A stretch of DNA of 64,000 bases. Origin: Brevibacillus sp. DP1.3A. GTDB taxonomy: Bacteria > Bacillota > Bacilli > Brevibacillales > Brevibacillaceae. Below are positions 24,669 to 33,774 of the stretch, one piece after another. The position numbers were made by a program, and so were the translations under genes. Below the pieces are notes generated by a model that saw only the letters and a list, made by a program, of their open reading frames with translations, was not told the origin of the DNA and did no database searches. The stretch is from positions 3,145,001-3,209,000 of the forward strand of contig NZ_CP085876.1 in NCBI RefSeq assembly GCF_013284245.2. The letters run 5' to 3'. Numbering within the stretch: position 1 is the first letter of the stretch; every line of letters begins with the position of its first letter.

Positions 24669-26639
24669 ATGGTCTTTTTAACCACACGTTCCCATGCATT
24701 ACTGAAAGTGATACTCGACAGCTACTATCCGCTGAAAATTAAGGATGTCGCGCGCGATTTCCAGGTAAGCGAACGGACCGTCAAGTACGATCTGGATAAC
24801 GTCAGGCAATGGCTAAAGGAACGAAATGTCATCCTCCATTCTCAACCGAATAAAGGGCTGTGGATCACGGAAGAACAAGAGCATCGAAATGCTTTGAAGG
24901 AAAATTTGCAAAGTGATGACAGCAAGACACTCATTTTGCCGCAAAAGGATCGGGTCAAGCATTTTTTGTTCATCCTTCTGCTGTCAGAAGGGTATCAGCG
25001 GATGAACGATTTGGCCGACCATATGGGAGTCAGTCGCAATACCGTCGTGGCCGATGTCAAGGACGCGGAAAAGCTGCTCGATGGCTGGCGTCTCGAGCTC
25101 GTCACGAAGCAAAGGTACGGTGTACGGGTGGACGGAAGTGAGCGGCACAAGCGGTATGCTCTCGAAAACTTGATTCACGATCTGTTGGATGGAATCGACA
25201 TGTATCGGATGGTACAAGGGATGTTTTTAGAAAATGGACAAGAAGCGAGAACCGGTCCGTTATTGGAGAAATGGCTGATCAGCCGGACAGAGTTAGGGGC
25301 GATCATTCATAGCATCAAAGCCTGGATGAATGCTGCTGCCGAAACGCTGGCAGACCGAGCATTGATTAGTTTACTGATTCGCTTATGCATTGTCATCCAT
25401 CGTGTACAGCGGGGCCAATTGGTCACTGCGGATGATGCTGAGATGGGAGAAGCGAGGCATTGGAGCGGGTACGAGATGTTTTCACACGAAGTTCGAGCAT
25501 TATGTCAACGATTGAACGTCGATATTCCCGAACACGAGATTGCGTATGCGTGCCTTCCGCTGCTAGGGACCGAACAGGTGCCAAGAGAGGCGCGTGCAGG
25601 TAGGATTGTTTTGGATGTTTTCCAGGCAACCAAGGAGCTGACGGAAGCGGTTAGTAGCCGGATGCAGGCACCGTTGTATGAGGATCAGGAGTTGCTCAGA
25701 CTGCTTTTTGCTCATCTGGATGACAGTTTGAACCGTTATCGTCACGGCGTTCTTTTTGCGAATCCACTGACGGAGGAGATTCGCCGTTCATACGCACGGA
25801 TGTTTGATGCAGTTAAACGCTCTTGCGAAGCAGTATTTTGGCATCACGGGGTCTTTTGGCTCGATGCAGACATTGCTTACTTTGTACTGCATTTCCAAGC
25901 AGGTTATGATCGATGGTTGGAGCAGAAAAAGGCAGATGCGCTCGTCGTTTGTGGAACAGGCAGAGGGACTTCACGGTTTTTGAAAACGTATCTGGAAAGC
26001 GAATTGCGTTCACTTCGGGTCGTAGGCCTGTGTTCCAGCACAGAGGTAGAGAAGTATTTGGCGAGTCGGCGCGTAGATGTCATCATCAGTGTATTGCCGA
26101 TCAGAGCTGATGTGCCTGTTGTGATGGTCAGTCCTCTTCCAACACGCCAAGATATCAACCAGATTCAGAACTGTCTGGAAGCTTTGCAACTGGAGGGAGG
26201 AAATCGACAGCAGGCTGTGAATGCACGCAAGGAAGCATGGTTTCCCACGATGACTGCTGATCTCAATCCTTCAGATTTGCCCGTGGTGGAGAGATTGTCC
26301 CAGGATGTTATCTGCAAAGGGTATGAGATCAGTCAAAAAATCGTAACTGCTTTTCGGGAGTACGTAACGGAACAAACGGCAAGCGGACTTGCGTTGCACC
26401 TGCTGCTGATGGTGAATCGACTGGCTTTTGGCTCACCCTATCAGGAGGAATGGGAATCGTCGGCGGAGGCAGAATCGAAAGAATGGAAGGCATGGCGTGA
26501 AAAGCTGAACCAATTGATGGCTGAGGCAAACCTCCAAGTTCCGCCTAGTGAAGTGACGGCCATTATGCGCTATTTTTCAGGAAAGGGGACGGTAGAGAGT
26601 GAAAGTGGATCTACTCATATGCAACGGACGGGTCATTGA
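24669..26639 (+). CDS. PRD/EIIB-domain transcriptional regulator of the PTS-like operon
   Basis: 656 residues, a BglG/DgaR/MtlR-type regulator. Two N-terminal helix-turn-helix domains (YYPLKIKDVARDFQVSERTV and RMNDLADHMGVSRNTVVADV), then PRD-like helical domains to about residue 410, an EIIB-like domain at about 418-500 with VVCGTGRGTSRFLKTYL whose Cys is the expected phosphorylation site, and a C-terminal PRD-like domain (ASGLALHLLLMVNRLAFGSPY). Such proteins change activity according to phosphorylation by HPr and EII components. First gene of a ten-gene operon; ATG after AAAGGAGAAAGG. The next gene starts inside its last 41 bp. Confidence 0.88.
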   Translation: MVFLTTRSHALLKVILDSYYPLKIKDVARDFQVSERTVKYDLDNVRQWLKERNVILHSQPNKGLWITEEQEHRNALKENLQSDDSKTLILPQKDRVKHFLFILLLSEGYQRMNDLADHMGVSRNTVVADVKDAEKLLDGWRLELVTKQRYGVRVDGSERHKRYALENLIHDLLDGIDMYRMVQGMFLENGQEARTGPLLEKWLISRTELGAIIHSIKAWMNAAAETLADRALISLLIRLCIVIHRVQRGQLVTADDAEMGEARHWSGYEMFSHEVRALCQRLNVDIPEHEIAYACLPLLGTEQVPREARAGRIVLDVFQATKELTEAVSSRMQAPLYEDQELLRLLFAHLDDSLNRYRHGVLFANPLTEEIRRSYARMFDAVKRSCEAVFWHHGVFWLDADIAYFVLHFQAGYDRWLEQKKADALVVCGTGRGTSRFLKTYLESELRSLRVVGLCSSTEVEKYLASRRVDVIISVLPIRADVPVVMVSPLPTRQDINQIQNCLEALQLEGGNRQQAVNARKEAWFPTMTADLNPSDLPVVERLSQDVICKGYEISQKIVTAFREYVTEQTASGLALHLLLMVNRLAFGSPYQEEWESSAEAESKEWKAWREKLNQLMAEANLQVPPSEVTAIMRYFSGKGTVESESGSTHMQRTGH

Positions 26640-27744
26640 TCCTTCCCAGAACCTGAACGGGTACTATGATCTTGCCATTCGGGAAGGGCGGATCGTTGGG
26701 TTGTATGAGAAAGGGAAGACAACCGATGATCAAGGGATGAATCTGGAAAGTAAGGAGACGATCGATGCAGAGGGATATGTGGTGACACCCGGTCTGATCG
26801 ATCTGCACGCTCACGTTTTTCCGACAAAGACGAGTTTAGGCGTAGCCGCGGATCGGGTCGGGGTCGAGCAAGGAGTAACAACCGTAGTAGATGCTGGCAG
26901 TGTCGGGCTATGGTCGTTTGATGCTTTTCTTGAAGAAGCAGTGAATCCTTCTGTTACTCGTGTTCTGGCATTTCTGAACATTTCAGGGGATGGCTTGTGC
27001 ACAGGCGGCGGGGAGCTCGCAGACATGTCGCGGTTAACCCCGAGAGAAGCGGCAGCCCTCATAAGAAAACAACCGATATTACGAGGGATAAAAGCCCGCA
27101 TGAGCGGTTCTGTCGTCAAGCAAAACGGGATCCATCCCTTGCTCATAGCCAAGGAAGCGGCGAGGGAAGCGGGCGTTCCCATGATGGTGCACATCGGAAA
27201 CGCTCCGCCAAAACTCACGGAAATATTGCCTCTACTAGACCGGGGAGACGTAGTGACACATGCGTTTCACGGGAAAAAAGGAGGGATGTTCGACGAACGA
27301 GGCGAGTTGATTCCAGAGGCGCAAGACGCGTTGGAACGGGGAGTCTTACTCGATATCGGTCACGGCGAAGCGAGCTTTAGTTTTCAAACACTGCGTCATG
27401 CACAGGCCCAAGGTATTATGCCACATGTCATTAGCACGGATGTTCACCAGCGCAACATCGACGGTCCTGTGCACAGCTTGACACACACACTTACGAAGTT
27501 TCTCGCTATGGGCTACTCGCTCGACGATGTGATTGCGGCGAGTACGCTTGCGCCCGCACGAATTCTCGGTCTAGAAAACGAGATCGGGACGTTGAAAGTA
27601 GGGGCATGCGCGGACGTATCCATTTTGCAGATGAAAAAAGAGCCGACAATTTTGTTGGATAGTGAACAAGAAACGGTGGAGACAAAGGAAAGAGTAGTGG
27701 CTTATCAAGCGATTACTTCGGGAAAGGTACTGACATGCAAATGA
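26599..27744 (+). CDS. Amidohydrolase/deacetylase, EF_0837-like family
   Basis: 381 residues. Dihydroorotase-like TIM barrel with metal ligands HAH in LIDLHAHVF, a Lys in GIKARMSG that could be carboxylated, His in MMVHIGN and VVTHAFHGKKG, and Asp in VISTDVHQRN. The family is usually annotated as amidohydrolase/deacetylase and occurs with the DgaE/DgaF-like enzymes found downstream, so it probably removes an N-acyl or lactam group from the imported substrate. GTG start 26599 lies inside the regulator gene (41-bp overlap), implying translational coupling. Confidence 0.88.
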   Translation: MKVDLLICNGRVIDPSQNLNGYYDLAIREGRIVGLYEKGKTTDDQGMNLESKETIDAEGYVVTPGLIDLHAHVFPTKTSLGVAADRVGVEQGVTTVVDAGSVGLWSFDAFLEEAVNPSVTRVLAFLNISGDGLCTGGGELADMSRLTPREAAALIRKQPILRGIKARMSGSVVKQNGIHPLLIAKEAAREAGVPMMVHIGNAPPKLTEILPLLDRGDVVTHAFHGKKGGMFDERGELIPEAQDALERGVLLDIGHGEASFSFQTLRHAQAQGIMPHVISTDVHQRNIDGPVHSLTHTLTKFLAMGYSLDDVIAASTLAPARILGLENEIGTLKVGACADVSILQMKKEPTILLDSEQETVETKERVVAYQAITSGKVLTCK

Positions 27745-28106
27745 TTGATGACATCCTCAAGGAACTGACTGAGACAAAATTGGATTATTTAACTGAAATT
27801 TCTGAATCAAAACAGATTCTCCGAAAAATTGAGGAGGAGTTCCGCCTCATGGAGATTCATATACCGCGAGATCGCTGGCTAGCCATCGGAGCTCATGTGC
27901 TGGCATTTGTACGACGGATGACAAACGGTGAAAGGCTTCCCGTGATTGAAGCGGAGTTATTCGCCGAAATTCATCCTGATATGGTTACGCTCTCGCACAA
28001 AGTCCTCTGGGAAGAAAAGAGTGCGTGGCAGGCAGATGATACAGAAGTGTTTCTGTTAGCGGTTCATTTTGAAGCGATCCGTGCCATGCAGATGGGGCCA
28101 TCGTAA
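27735..28106 (+). CDS. Stand-alone PRD domain protein
   Basis: 123 residues, a single PTS-regulation-like domain without DNA- or RNA-binding part. The two family histidines are in IGAHVLAFVRRMTNGERLP and LLAVHFEAIRAM. Small proteins of this type accompany the SFCGS/DUF4312/DUF4311/DUF4310 genes in enterococci and Aeromonas (EF_0829-like family, as I recall). It may be a phosphorylated regulatory subunit or stand in for an EII component. ATG 27735 overlaps the previous stop by 10 bp. Confidence 0.75.
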   Translation: MQMIDDILKELTETKLDYLTEISESKQILRKIEEEFRLMEIHIPRDRWLAIGAHVLAFVRRMTNGERLPVIEAELFAEIHPDMVTLSHKVLWEEKSAWQADDTEVFLLAVHFEAIRAMQMGPS

Positions 28107-28138
28107 AACATCGCTATGAAAAAAAGGAGGGCATGTAT

Positions 28139-28501
28139 ATGTCTAAGGTAAAAATCGTGATTGGTGATCGTCTTGGAAAAGGACAAAACATCGCAAAAGG
28201 AATCGAAGCTGCTGGCGGGACCGCGATCGTCATTCCAGGTGTTGGTGCGGATATGAAGGTAGGAGATGTCATGGTCAGTGAGAGTGCAGACCTCGGGCTG
28301 TCTTTTTGCGGAAGTGGTGGGGCTGGGGCACTGACTGCTAAGACTAAGTATGGTTTTCCGGTCGAGTACGGCTTGCGCTCAGTAGATGCTGGTATTACTG
28401 CCTTGCGTAGCGGCAAAAAAGTGATTGGCTTTGGCTTCATGGATACAGAAGAGCTGGGCAGACGCATGGCGGAAGAATACATCAAGCTGGGAGGGAAGTA
28501 A
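28139..28501 (+). CDS. Glycine-rich SFCGS family protein
   Basis: 120 residues. The diagnostic LSFCGSGGAGALTAKTKYGF is present near residue 60, preceded by a GDRLGKGQNIAKGIEAAGG loop. The size, the nucleotide-like fold and a single conserved cysteine recall an EIIB-type phosphocarrier, which is my inference; the family is uncharacterised. AAAGGAGG eight nt before ATG 28139. Confidence 0.85.
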   Translation: MSKVKIVIGDRLGKGQNIAKGIEAAGGTAIVIPGVGADMKVGDVMVSESADLGLSFCGSGGAGALTAKTKYGFPVEYGLRSVDAGITALRSGKKVIGFGFMDTEELGRRMAEEYIKLGGK

Positions 28502-28504
28502 TCC

Positions 28505-28843
28505 ATGTACACGGAGACGACGCAGACCTTGCGATTATCCGGCAGTGGCGATACGAAAGAAGCAGCCTTCAACAAGATTTTTTCCCAAATCAAGCATGTA
28601 GTGGCGAGACAGACGAGTGATTTGGTCGTGCGAATCGAACCGGTAGGCGTTTCCATTGTGTCTGCGACAGAATCAGTGAAGCATGAGCGATTTTTTGGAT
28701 TGTTCTTCCCACGCAAACGGACGCGGTATGACATCACCGTAGATATTCATGTGAGGCTGGGCCTCGTCCAGGTAGAAAACATAACGTTTCAGCAGCAGAC
28801 CGAGCAGACTGCGGGTATGGGGCAGTTGGTTCGTCAGCGATAG
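28505..28843 (+). CDS. DUF4312 family protein
   Basis: 112 residues, small soluble alpha/beta protein: TQTLRLSGSGDTKEAAFNKI, LVVRIEPVGVSIVSATE, then FFGLFFPRKRTRYDITVDIH. Always found with the SFCGS protein and the two membrane proteins below. Starts three bp after the previous stop. A cytoplasmic transport subunit is the likely role; not proven. Confidence 0.82.
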   Translation: MYTETTQTLRLSGSGDTKEAAFNKIFSQIKHVVARQTSDLVVRIEPVGVSIVSATESVKHERFFGLFFPRKRTRYDITVDIHVRLGLVQVENITFQQQTEQTAGMGQLVRQR

Positions 28844-28864
28844 AAGCAGACAGGGGGTAGGTTC

Positions 28865-29653
28865 ATGGTTACTTTGATGATTGTGTTGAAGTCGATCGTC
28901 ATCGGGGCATTGGTCGGCTTCGGTGTTGGTGCAGGGGCGGCGAGGATGTTCCATGCACCCAATGTCCAAGGGATGGGAGCATTCCGGACTTTTGGAGAGC
29001 TGAACGCATGTGCGGGCGATCCCATTTCCCACTTTTCATTTGGGCTTGGCTTTTTGTTTAACTCATGGGCGTCTGTTGTCGGTGCAGGTGCGTTGACGCA
29101 AGATGTGGATCATCGCGTCATACCGAACTGGGCGGCGGCTGTGTTGCTCTGGCGCAACAAGAATGTTGCAGAGACGTTGCACAATCCGAAGCAAATGGCG
29201 ATTGCCGGAGCAGCAGTTGGTGTAGTTGTGGTCACCTTGTTGAATTCCACAGCAACGGTGATTCCCGAATCGATGCAACTCGTAGCGACGAAGGTACTGG
29301 TTCCAGCTGCGAACTGGTTGATCAACCCGATCATGCCAATTGTGTTCTGGATGGCGGCGATGGATGCAGGCAAACGGACAGGGATTTGGGGAACGGTCTT
29401 GGGCGGTTTGTCGCACTTGGTCATGGGAAATGCGGTACCTGGAATCGTCTTGGGTATTTTGATCGGTAAAGGCCTGGATGACAGTGGTTGGAACAAAATA
29501 ACGAAATCCATGTTTATTGCAGTCATTCTTTTGTTTGTATTCAGTGGCTTCTTCCGCGGCTTTGATGTCGCGCTCTTGAAGAGTATGTACGTAGAAATTC
29601 CACAGTGGTTGATAGAGCTTCACGAAACATTCGGATCGGTGGTGAAAAAGTAA
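28865..29653 (+). CDS. DUF4311 family membrane protein
   Basis: 262 residues, about seven hydrophobic spans with many glycines (IVIGALVGFGVGAGAARMFH, AIAGAAVGVVVVTLLNSTA). Conserved-looking polar segments between spans include TFGELNACAGDPISHFSFG and DVDHRVIPNW. Together with the DUF4310 protein it should form the membrane channel of the uptake system. Its stop codon overlaps the ATG of the next gene by one base. Confidence 0.87.
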   Translation: MVTLMIVLKSIVIGALVGFGVGAGAARMFHAPNVQGMGAFRTFGELNACAGDPISHFSFGLGFLFNSWASVVGAGALTQDVDHRVIPNWAAAVLLWRNKNVAETLHNPKQMAIAGAAVGVVVVTLLNSTATVIPESMQLVATKVLVPAANWLINPIMPIVFWMAAMDAGKRTGIWGTVLGGLSHLVMGNAVPGIVLGILIGKGLDDSGWNKITKSMFIAVILLFVFSGFFRGFDVALLKSMYVEIPQWLIELHETFGSVVKK

Positions 29654-30303
29654 TGGGTGAATTGCAGGCAAAAGGATTTTGGTATTCAGAATGGGCATTT
29701 CCCCTTTTTGTTGCGTGCTTGTCTTCAGGAATTTTTGCGGGTACTCATCTTTACTATGTGTATCATGTCGGTGCCTTTAACGATATCGCCATCGTTGCGA
29801 TGCTGGAGGCGGGGATCAAGGGTGGCGGATACGGTGCGGCTGCTGCGTTTGGTGCGAGCTTTTTGTTCGCCCGCATTTTGGAGGGACCGCTGGTTGGGAT
29901 TCTCGATATTGGCGGCTCGTTGCAAACAGGTATCGGGATTGGCGTTCCAGCGTTGATGCTGGGAGCAGGCTTTACTGCTCCATTGACTTCCTTTCCTTTG
30001 GCGCTGGCGACAGGTGCACTCTTGGGCTTCATCATTGGTACCGTGATTATTATGATTCGGAAGTACACAATCAACGCATCGAACTCCACCTTTGGTGCGG
30101 ATGTCATGATGGGAGCCGGAAATGCAGCAGGTCGTTACTTAGGTCCATTGATTGTCATTTCTGCGATTATGGCCTCGATTCCAGTTGGACTCGGCGCAAC
30201 AGCAGGAGCAGCGATTTTCTACTATTACAACAAACCGATTGCGGGTGGTGCGATTATTGGAGCTATGATCCTCGGAGCCATTTTCCCGATCCCGACACAA
30301 TGA
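29653..30303 (+). CDS. DUF4310 family membrane protein
   Basis: 216 residues, about six spans. Small-residue-rich helices such as AMLEAGIKGGGYGAAAAFGA and a loop DIGGSLQTGIGIGVPALMLG. ATG 29653 shares one base with the preceding stop; upstream in-frame starts have no support. Second predicted membrane component of the transporter. Confidence 0.87.
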   Translation: MGELQAKGFWYSEWAFPLFVACLSSGIFAGTHLYYVYHVGAFNDIAIVAMLEAGIKGGGYGAAAAFGASFLFARILEGPLVGILDIGGSLQTGIGIGVPALMLGAGFTAPLTSFPLALATGALLGFIIGTVIIMIRKYTINASNSTFGADVMMGAGNAAGRYLGPLIVISAIMASIPVGLGATAGAAIFYYYNKPIAGGAIIGAMILGAIFPIPTQ

Positions 30304-30343
30304 GGATAGAGAAAAGAGTATTCACAGGAAGGATGGGCAAACC

Positions 30344-31459
30344 ATGGGAATCTATCAGCAGCTAGGGTTGAAGCAAGTCATTAATGCAAGCGGTAAGATG
30401 ACGGCACTAGGTGCAAGTGCCGTCCATTCTTCTATCGCACAGGCCATGGGAGAAGCCGCCATGGATTATGTAGAAATCAGCGAGCTGATGATTGTAGCAG
30501 GTCGTCATATCGCAGAGGCGACCGGAGCAGAAGACGGTTGTCCTACCTCAGGAGCAGCTGCAGGCATTGCCATTAGTGTAGCGGCAGTCATAGCTGGTTG
30601 CCATCTGAGTTTGATCGAGCGGCTTCCTCTTTCCGAAGGGTTGAATAACAAGATCATCATCCAAAAAGGACACGCGGTGCATTTCGGTGCTTCCGTTCAA
30701 CAGATGATTGCACTGGGCGGTGGGAAAGTCGTTGAGGTTGGTCATGCCAATCACGTAGAAGCAGACCATTTGCGAGAAGCCATTGATGATCAGACCGCAG
30801 CGCTGCTCTATGTCAAATCTCACCATGCGATTCAAAAAGGGATGCAGTCTCTAGACACGATGCTTCAACTCGGTAGGGAGTTTGGTATTCCTGTAATTGT
30901 GGACGCAGCTGCGGAGGAGGATCTGCGGCGTTATGTAGCGATGGGTGCCGATCTGGTCATCTACAGTGGCGGAAAAGCAATCGGCGGACCAACGTCTGGG
31001 TTTATCACAGGTCGTGCCGAACTAGTAGCCGCATGTCGCGCGCAATATAAAGGCGTCGGTCGTGCCATGAAGGTAGGAAAGGAAGCCATTGCGGGTTTAC
31101 TTGCAGCGCTTGGACAGTACGACCCCGAAAAGCAAAATGTTCCCGAGCAGCGTAGGCGAGTAGAGTGGCTGGCAGGGGAACTGAACAGCTTGCCCGGTGT
31201 GAAAGCAGTGATCGCACAGGATGAGGCAGGCAGGGCGATCTATCGGGTGCAAGCTCATCTTGACGAACGAGTGACGGGAATGACGGCGCGGGAGCTTACA
31301 CGCCAGCTGGAGCAAGGAAATCCAGCTATTTTTACCCGCAACCATTATGTGAATACGGGTATGATTGCCTTTGATCCACGACCGTTTCACGAAGGGCAAG
31401 AGCAGATCATCGCAGCGCGAATGAAGGAACTGCTGCAAAAACAAGGAGAAGGAGAATAA
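30344..31459 (+). CDS. DgaE-like PLP-dependent ammonia-lyase (SelA-related)
   Basis: 371 residues. Fold-type I PLP enzyme related to selenocysteine synthase: QVINASGKMTALG at the N terminus, GCPTSGAAAGIAI, and the Schiff-base Lys in LVIYSGGKAIGGPTSGF. In Salmonella DgaE converts D-glucosaminate-6-phosphate to 2-keto-3-deoxygluconate-6-phosphate and ammonia; the aldolase gene that follows matches this. The exact sugar acid used here is unknown. Good ribosome binding site AGGAAGGA. Confidence 0.88.
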   Translation: MGIYQQLGLKQVINASGKMTALGASAVHSSIAQAMGEAAMDYVEISELMIVAGRHIAEATGAEDGCPTSGAAAGIAISVAAVIAGCHLSLIERLPLSEGLNNKIIIQKGHAVHFGASVQQMIALGGGKVVEVGHANHVEADHLREAIDDQTAALLYVKSHHAIQKGMQSLDTMLQLGREFGIPVIVDAAAEEDLRRYVAMGADLVIYSGGKAIGGPTSGFITGRAELVAACRAQYKGVGRAMKVGKEAIAGLLAALGQYDPEKQNVPEQRRRVEWLAGELNSLPGVKAVIAQDEAGRAIYRVQAHLDERVTGMTARELTRQLEQGNPAIFTRNHYVNTGMIAFDPRPFHEGQEQIIAARMKELLQKQGEGE

Positions 31460-31464
31460 CAAAA

Positions 31465-32187
31465 GTGGGCACACCGAAAATTCGTTTAAACGTTTTGGCA
31501 AGGGATGTAGAAAACGCAAAACAAATATGTTCCATAGCGGATGGCCGCGCTCTGATCGGGATCTTGGTCAAAGGATTTGCGTCCGTAGAAGCAGCAATTA
31601 CCGCAGTTGAACAATATCAGCAAGCAGGTGTACCAGTGTCTGTAGGGCTGGGCACAGGTGATCCTACTCAATGGAAAAAAGTCGCTGAGGTCGCGGTGCA
31701 GACACAACCGGATCACGTCAATCAGGTATTTCCAGCAGCAGGCTATACGCTCGGGGGGCTTCAGGCAGTCGGCAACACACATACTATCGTGAATGCATTG
31801 ATTGCTCCCGGTGGACAATCAGGAAAGGTTCAAGTCACCACGGGACCAATGAGCAATAAAGTGTCAGAATTGCTCTCTTGCGATGCAGCCGCCGCGATGT
31901 TAGCGGAGATTGGCGTACACTCAGTCAAATTTTATCCAGTCGACGGGCTAGAAAGGCTAAATGAAATCAAGGCCATGGCAGAAGCAGCCGTACGTTACGG
32001 GATTCCCGTTTTTGAGCCGACTGGCGGGATAGATGCAGCTTCGATTCGTCCGATTGTGGAGGTATGCCTCGCCGCAGGTGCAAAGCAGGTCATTCCGCAC
32101 ATTTATACATCGATCGTCGACAAGGAAACGGGATTGACTCGTTTGGATCAAGTAGAAGAACTGCTGACTGCTATAGAAGGCCTGTAG
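31465..32187 (+). CDS. KDGP aldolase family protein (DgaF-like)
   Basis: 240 residues. Class I aldolase barrel: Schiff-base Lys expected in HSVKFYPVDGL, GTGDPTQWKKVAEVA and EPTGGIDAASIRPIVEV near the phosphate site. Family name KDGP aldolase; the product pair would be pyruvate and glyceraldehyde-3-phosphate. GTG start 31465, five bp after the DgaE-like stop, following AAGGAGAAGGAG. Confidence 0.87.
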   Translation: MGTPKIRLNVLARDVENAKQICSIADGRALIGILVKGFASVEAAITAVEQYQQAGVPVSVGLGTGDPTQWKKVAEVAVQTQPDHVNQVFPAAGYTLGGLQAVGNTHTIVNALIAPGGQSGKVQVTTGPMSNKVSELLSCDAAAAMLAEIGVHSVKFYPVDGLERLNEIKAMAEAAVRYGIPVFEPTGGIDAASIRPIVEVCLAAGAKQVIPHIYTSIVDKETGLTRLDQVEELLTAIEGL

Positions 32188-32220
32188 CGATATTACCAGA
32201 AAAGGATAGGAGTGAATCAG

Positions 32221-32478
32221 GTGAGAGAGAGACAGGTCATCGTCGGGTTGGCACAGGGATTACACGCGCGTCCGGCTACTTTGTTTGTGAAAGTGGCGGC
32301 TTCTTTTTCCAGTGAAATCGGATTGAACAAGGATGAGAAGAAGGTCAATGCTAAGAGTATTATCGGCGTCATGTCCCTTGCTGTTTCAAAAGGACAATCG
32401 GTCGTCTTAACAGCGGATGGTGCGGACGCGGAACAGGCGTTGGATGCGTTGGAGCGTGTTTTGGTAGGTGTGGAGTAA
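32221..32478 (+). CDS. HPr-family phosphocarrier protein of the operon
   Basis: 85 residues. Counting from GTG 32221 puts the phosphorylatable histidine exactly at His15 (QGLHARPAT) and the regulatory serine exactly at Ser46 (NAKSIIGVM), both as in canonical HPr, which supports this start over GTG 32212. AGGAG lies about 7 nt upstream. A dedicated HPr at the end of an operon with no ordinary EII genes is the strongest hint that the DUF4310-4312/SFCGS proteins are a PTS-like permease. Because Ser46 is kept it could be a substrate for HPr kinase. Confidence 0.93.
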   Translation: MRERQVIVGLAQGLHARPATLFVKVAASFSSEIGLNKDEKKVNAKSIIGVMSLAVSKGQSVVLTADGADAEQALDALERVLVGVE

Positions 32479-32503
32479 AGGGATGCGTGAATGCGTGTAA
32501 AAA

Positions 32504-32549
32504 TAAAAAAAGGGATGTCTCCAGTGAAAAGTCAGGAGACATCCCTTTC
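32504..32549. terminator. Bidirectional terminator
   Basis: Stem AAAGGGATGTCTCC / GGAGACATCCCTTT with A-run before and T-rich end, between the operon and the convergent DUF4386 gene. Confidence 0.88.
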
Positions 32550-33236
32550 TCAATCCTGTTCCGTTGAGTTGAATCCTTTCATGATTAACCATATAGCCAA
32601 AACCAATTGTTGAAAGGCTATTGGAATGTTCAACAACATGTAGCTTGCATCCAGACCGATGAAGCGAACCATAAAGAATAAGCTTGCCAATATGGACAAT
32701 GTAGACCCAATAAGCCCCCAGACTGACAACCAACGTGGAACTAATTTTTTTTGGTAAAATATGTAGGTAAACAAGAACATAGCCAAAACAAATGCCAGTG
32801 TCGTTGCCACATGGTTGACCAAATCACGTCCTTCCCGTAACAATCCACCCAGGGTCTGAAAATACGATACATGCAAAGTTCCAACTTTTGCAAATTCATG
32901 GCTTACTGTCAATAGCAACAGAAGAGTGATTACACCAAGAATAATGAACACACCCGCAATGATGCCAAAAGCAACAGATCCAAGAGCGAAACCTTTATGA
33001 TGCTTACTTAAAATCGGATACAACAAAATAGGAATACCAACATAGGCAACAATCATGAACAACTGGAAAAACGCCCCTAGTAGTACCTGGTTTTCATTTG
33101 TAGAAGCCTTGACAAGGTAGTCTGCTCCATCGATAACAGGAACAACACTTAATATACCTGTTACCAACCCGGCTATTAATAACACCCCAGTCATTACTGC
33201 TGCCCCTCTACCTGTATTTGTGCTCTTCCTCAACAT
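32550..33236 (-). CDS. DUF4386 family membrane protein
   Basis: 228 residues, six spans. Typical DUF4386 start: ATGVLLI-like GVLLIAGLVTGILSVVPVI followed by a YL loop, then VGIPILLYPILSKHHKGFAL and HEFAKVGTLHVSYFQTLG. Function unknown. ATG 33236 follows a perfect AAGGAGG at 6 nt; the frame extends six codons upstream through that site. Confidence 0.87.
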   Translation of the reverse strand: MLRKSTNTGRGAAVMTGVLLIAGLVTGILSVVPVIDGADYLVKASTNENQVLLGAFFQLFMIVAYVGIPILLYPILSKHHKGFALGSVAFGIIAGVFIILGVITLLLLLTVSHEFAKVGTLHVSYFQTLGGLLREGRDLVNHVATTLAFVLAMFLFTYIFYQKKLVPRWLSVWGLIGSTLSILASLFFMVRFIGLDASYMLLNIPIAFQQLVLAIWLIMKGFNSTEQD

Positions 33237-33386
33237 AAATAGCCTCCTTCTCATACACTACCGTTGGCGGACCTTCTTCGGCATTTTTTATCGCGTATCA
33301 AGTGTAGGGGGTGAAGATGAGTATAGTTCAATGAGGCAGTCTATAACATGAATATTCAGTTGAGATCCATGATTTGCTCCATTTCT

Positions 33387-33731
33387 TTAAAAATGCTTCC
33401 AGGTAAAATCAATACTCAAATACCCAATCCGTTTCTCCTTGAAGGTCAGCGTTTCCTTCGTCGCCAATTCTGGTTTGCGAAAACAGACAAGGTCTTTGTG
33501 ATATCCAAAAGCGCGACAGACTTCCGGTCGAACGTTATGAATGCCACACTGATCTTTTTGCATGTCGTAGAAGATACAAGTCCCAAACAGTCTCGGTTGA
33601 TTTTTCAGATCCTCTCGGAGCTTAATTGGAAGCGCTTTCAATTTCTTGTTTATCATTTTATATTCCTTCTCTGTTATGGGAACAGGACCACAGCATAATC
33701 CTTTACAGCCTTGGCAAGGCAATGCTTCCAT
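33387..33731 (-). CDS. YkgJ family cysteine-cluster protein
   Basis: 114 residues. Cysteine pattern CQGCKGLCCGPVPI at the N terminus, then GTCIFYD, DQCGIHNVRPEVCRAFGYH: the zinc/iron-cluster-binding layout of YkgJ (UPF0153). Function unknown. A terminator-like hairpin lies in its leader at 33775-33815. Confidence 0.88.
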   Translation of the reverse strand: MEALPCQGCKGLCCGPVPITEKEYKMINKKLKALPIKLREDLKNQPRLFGTCIFYDMQKDQCGIHNVRPEVCRAFGYHKDLVCFRKPELATKETLTFKEKRIGYLSIDFTWKHF

Positions 33732-33774
33732 ATAATCTACAACCTTTCGTCAGGGGATGTTTGCTAGAAAGAAC

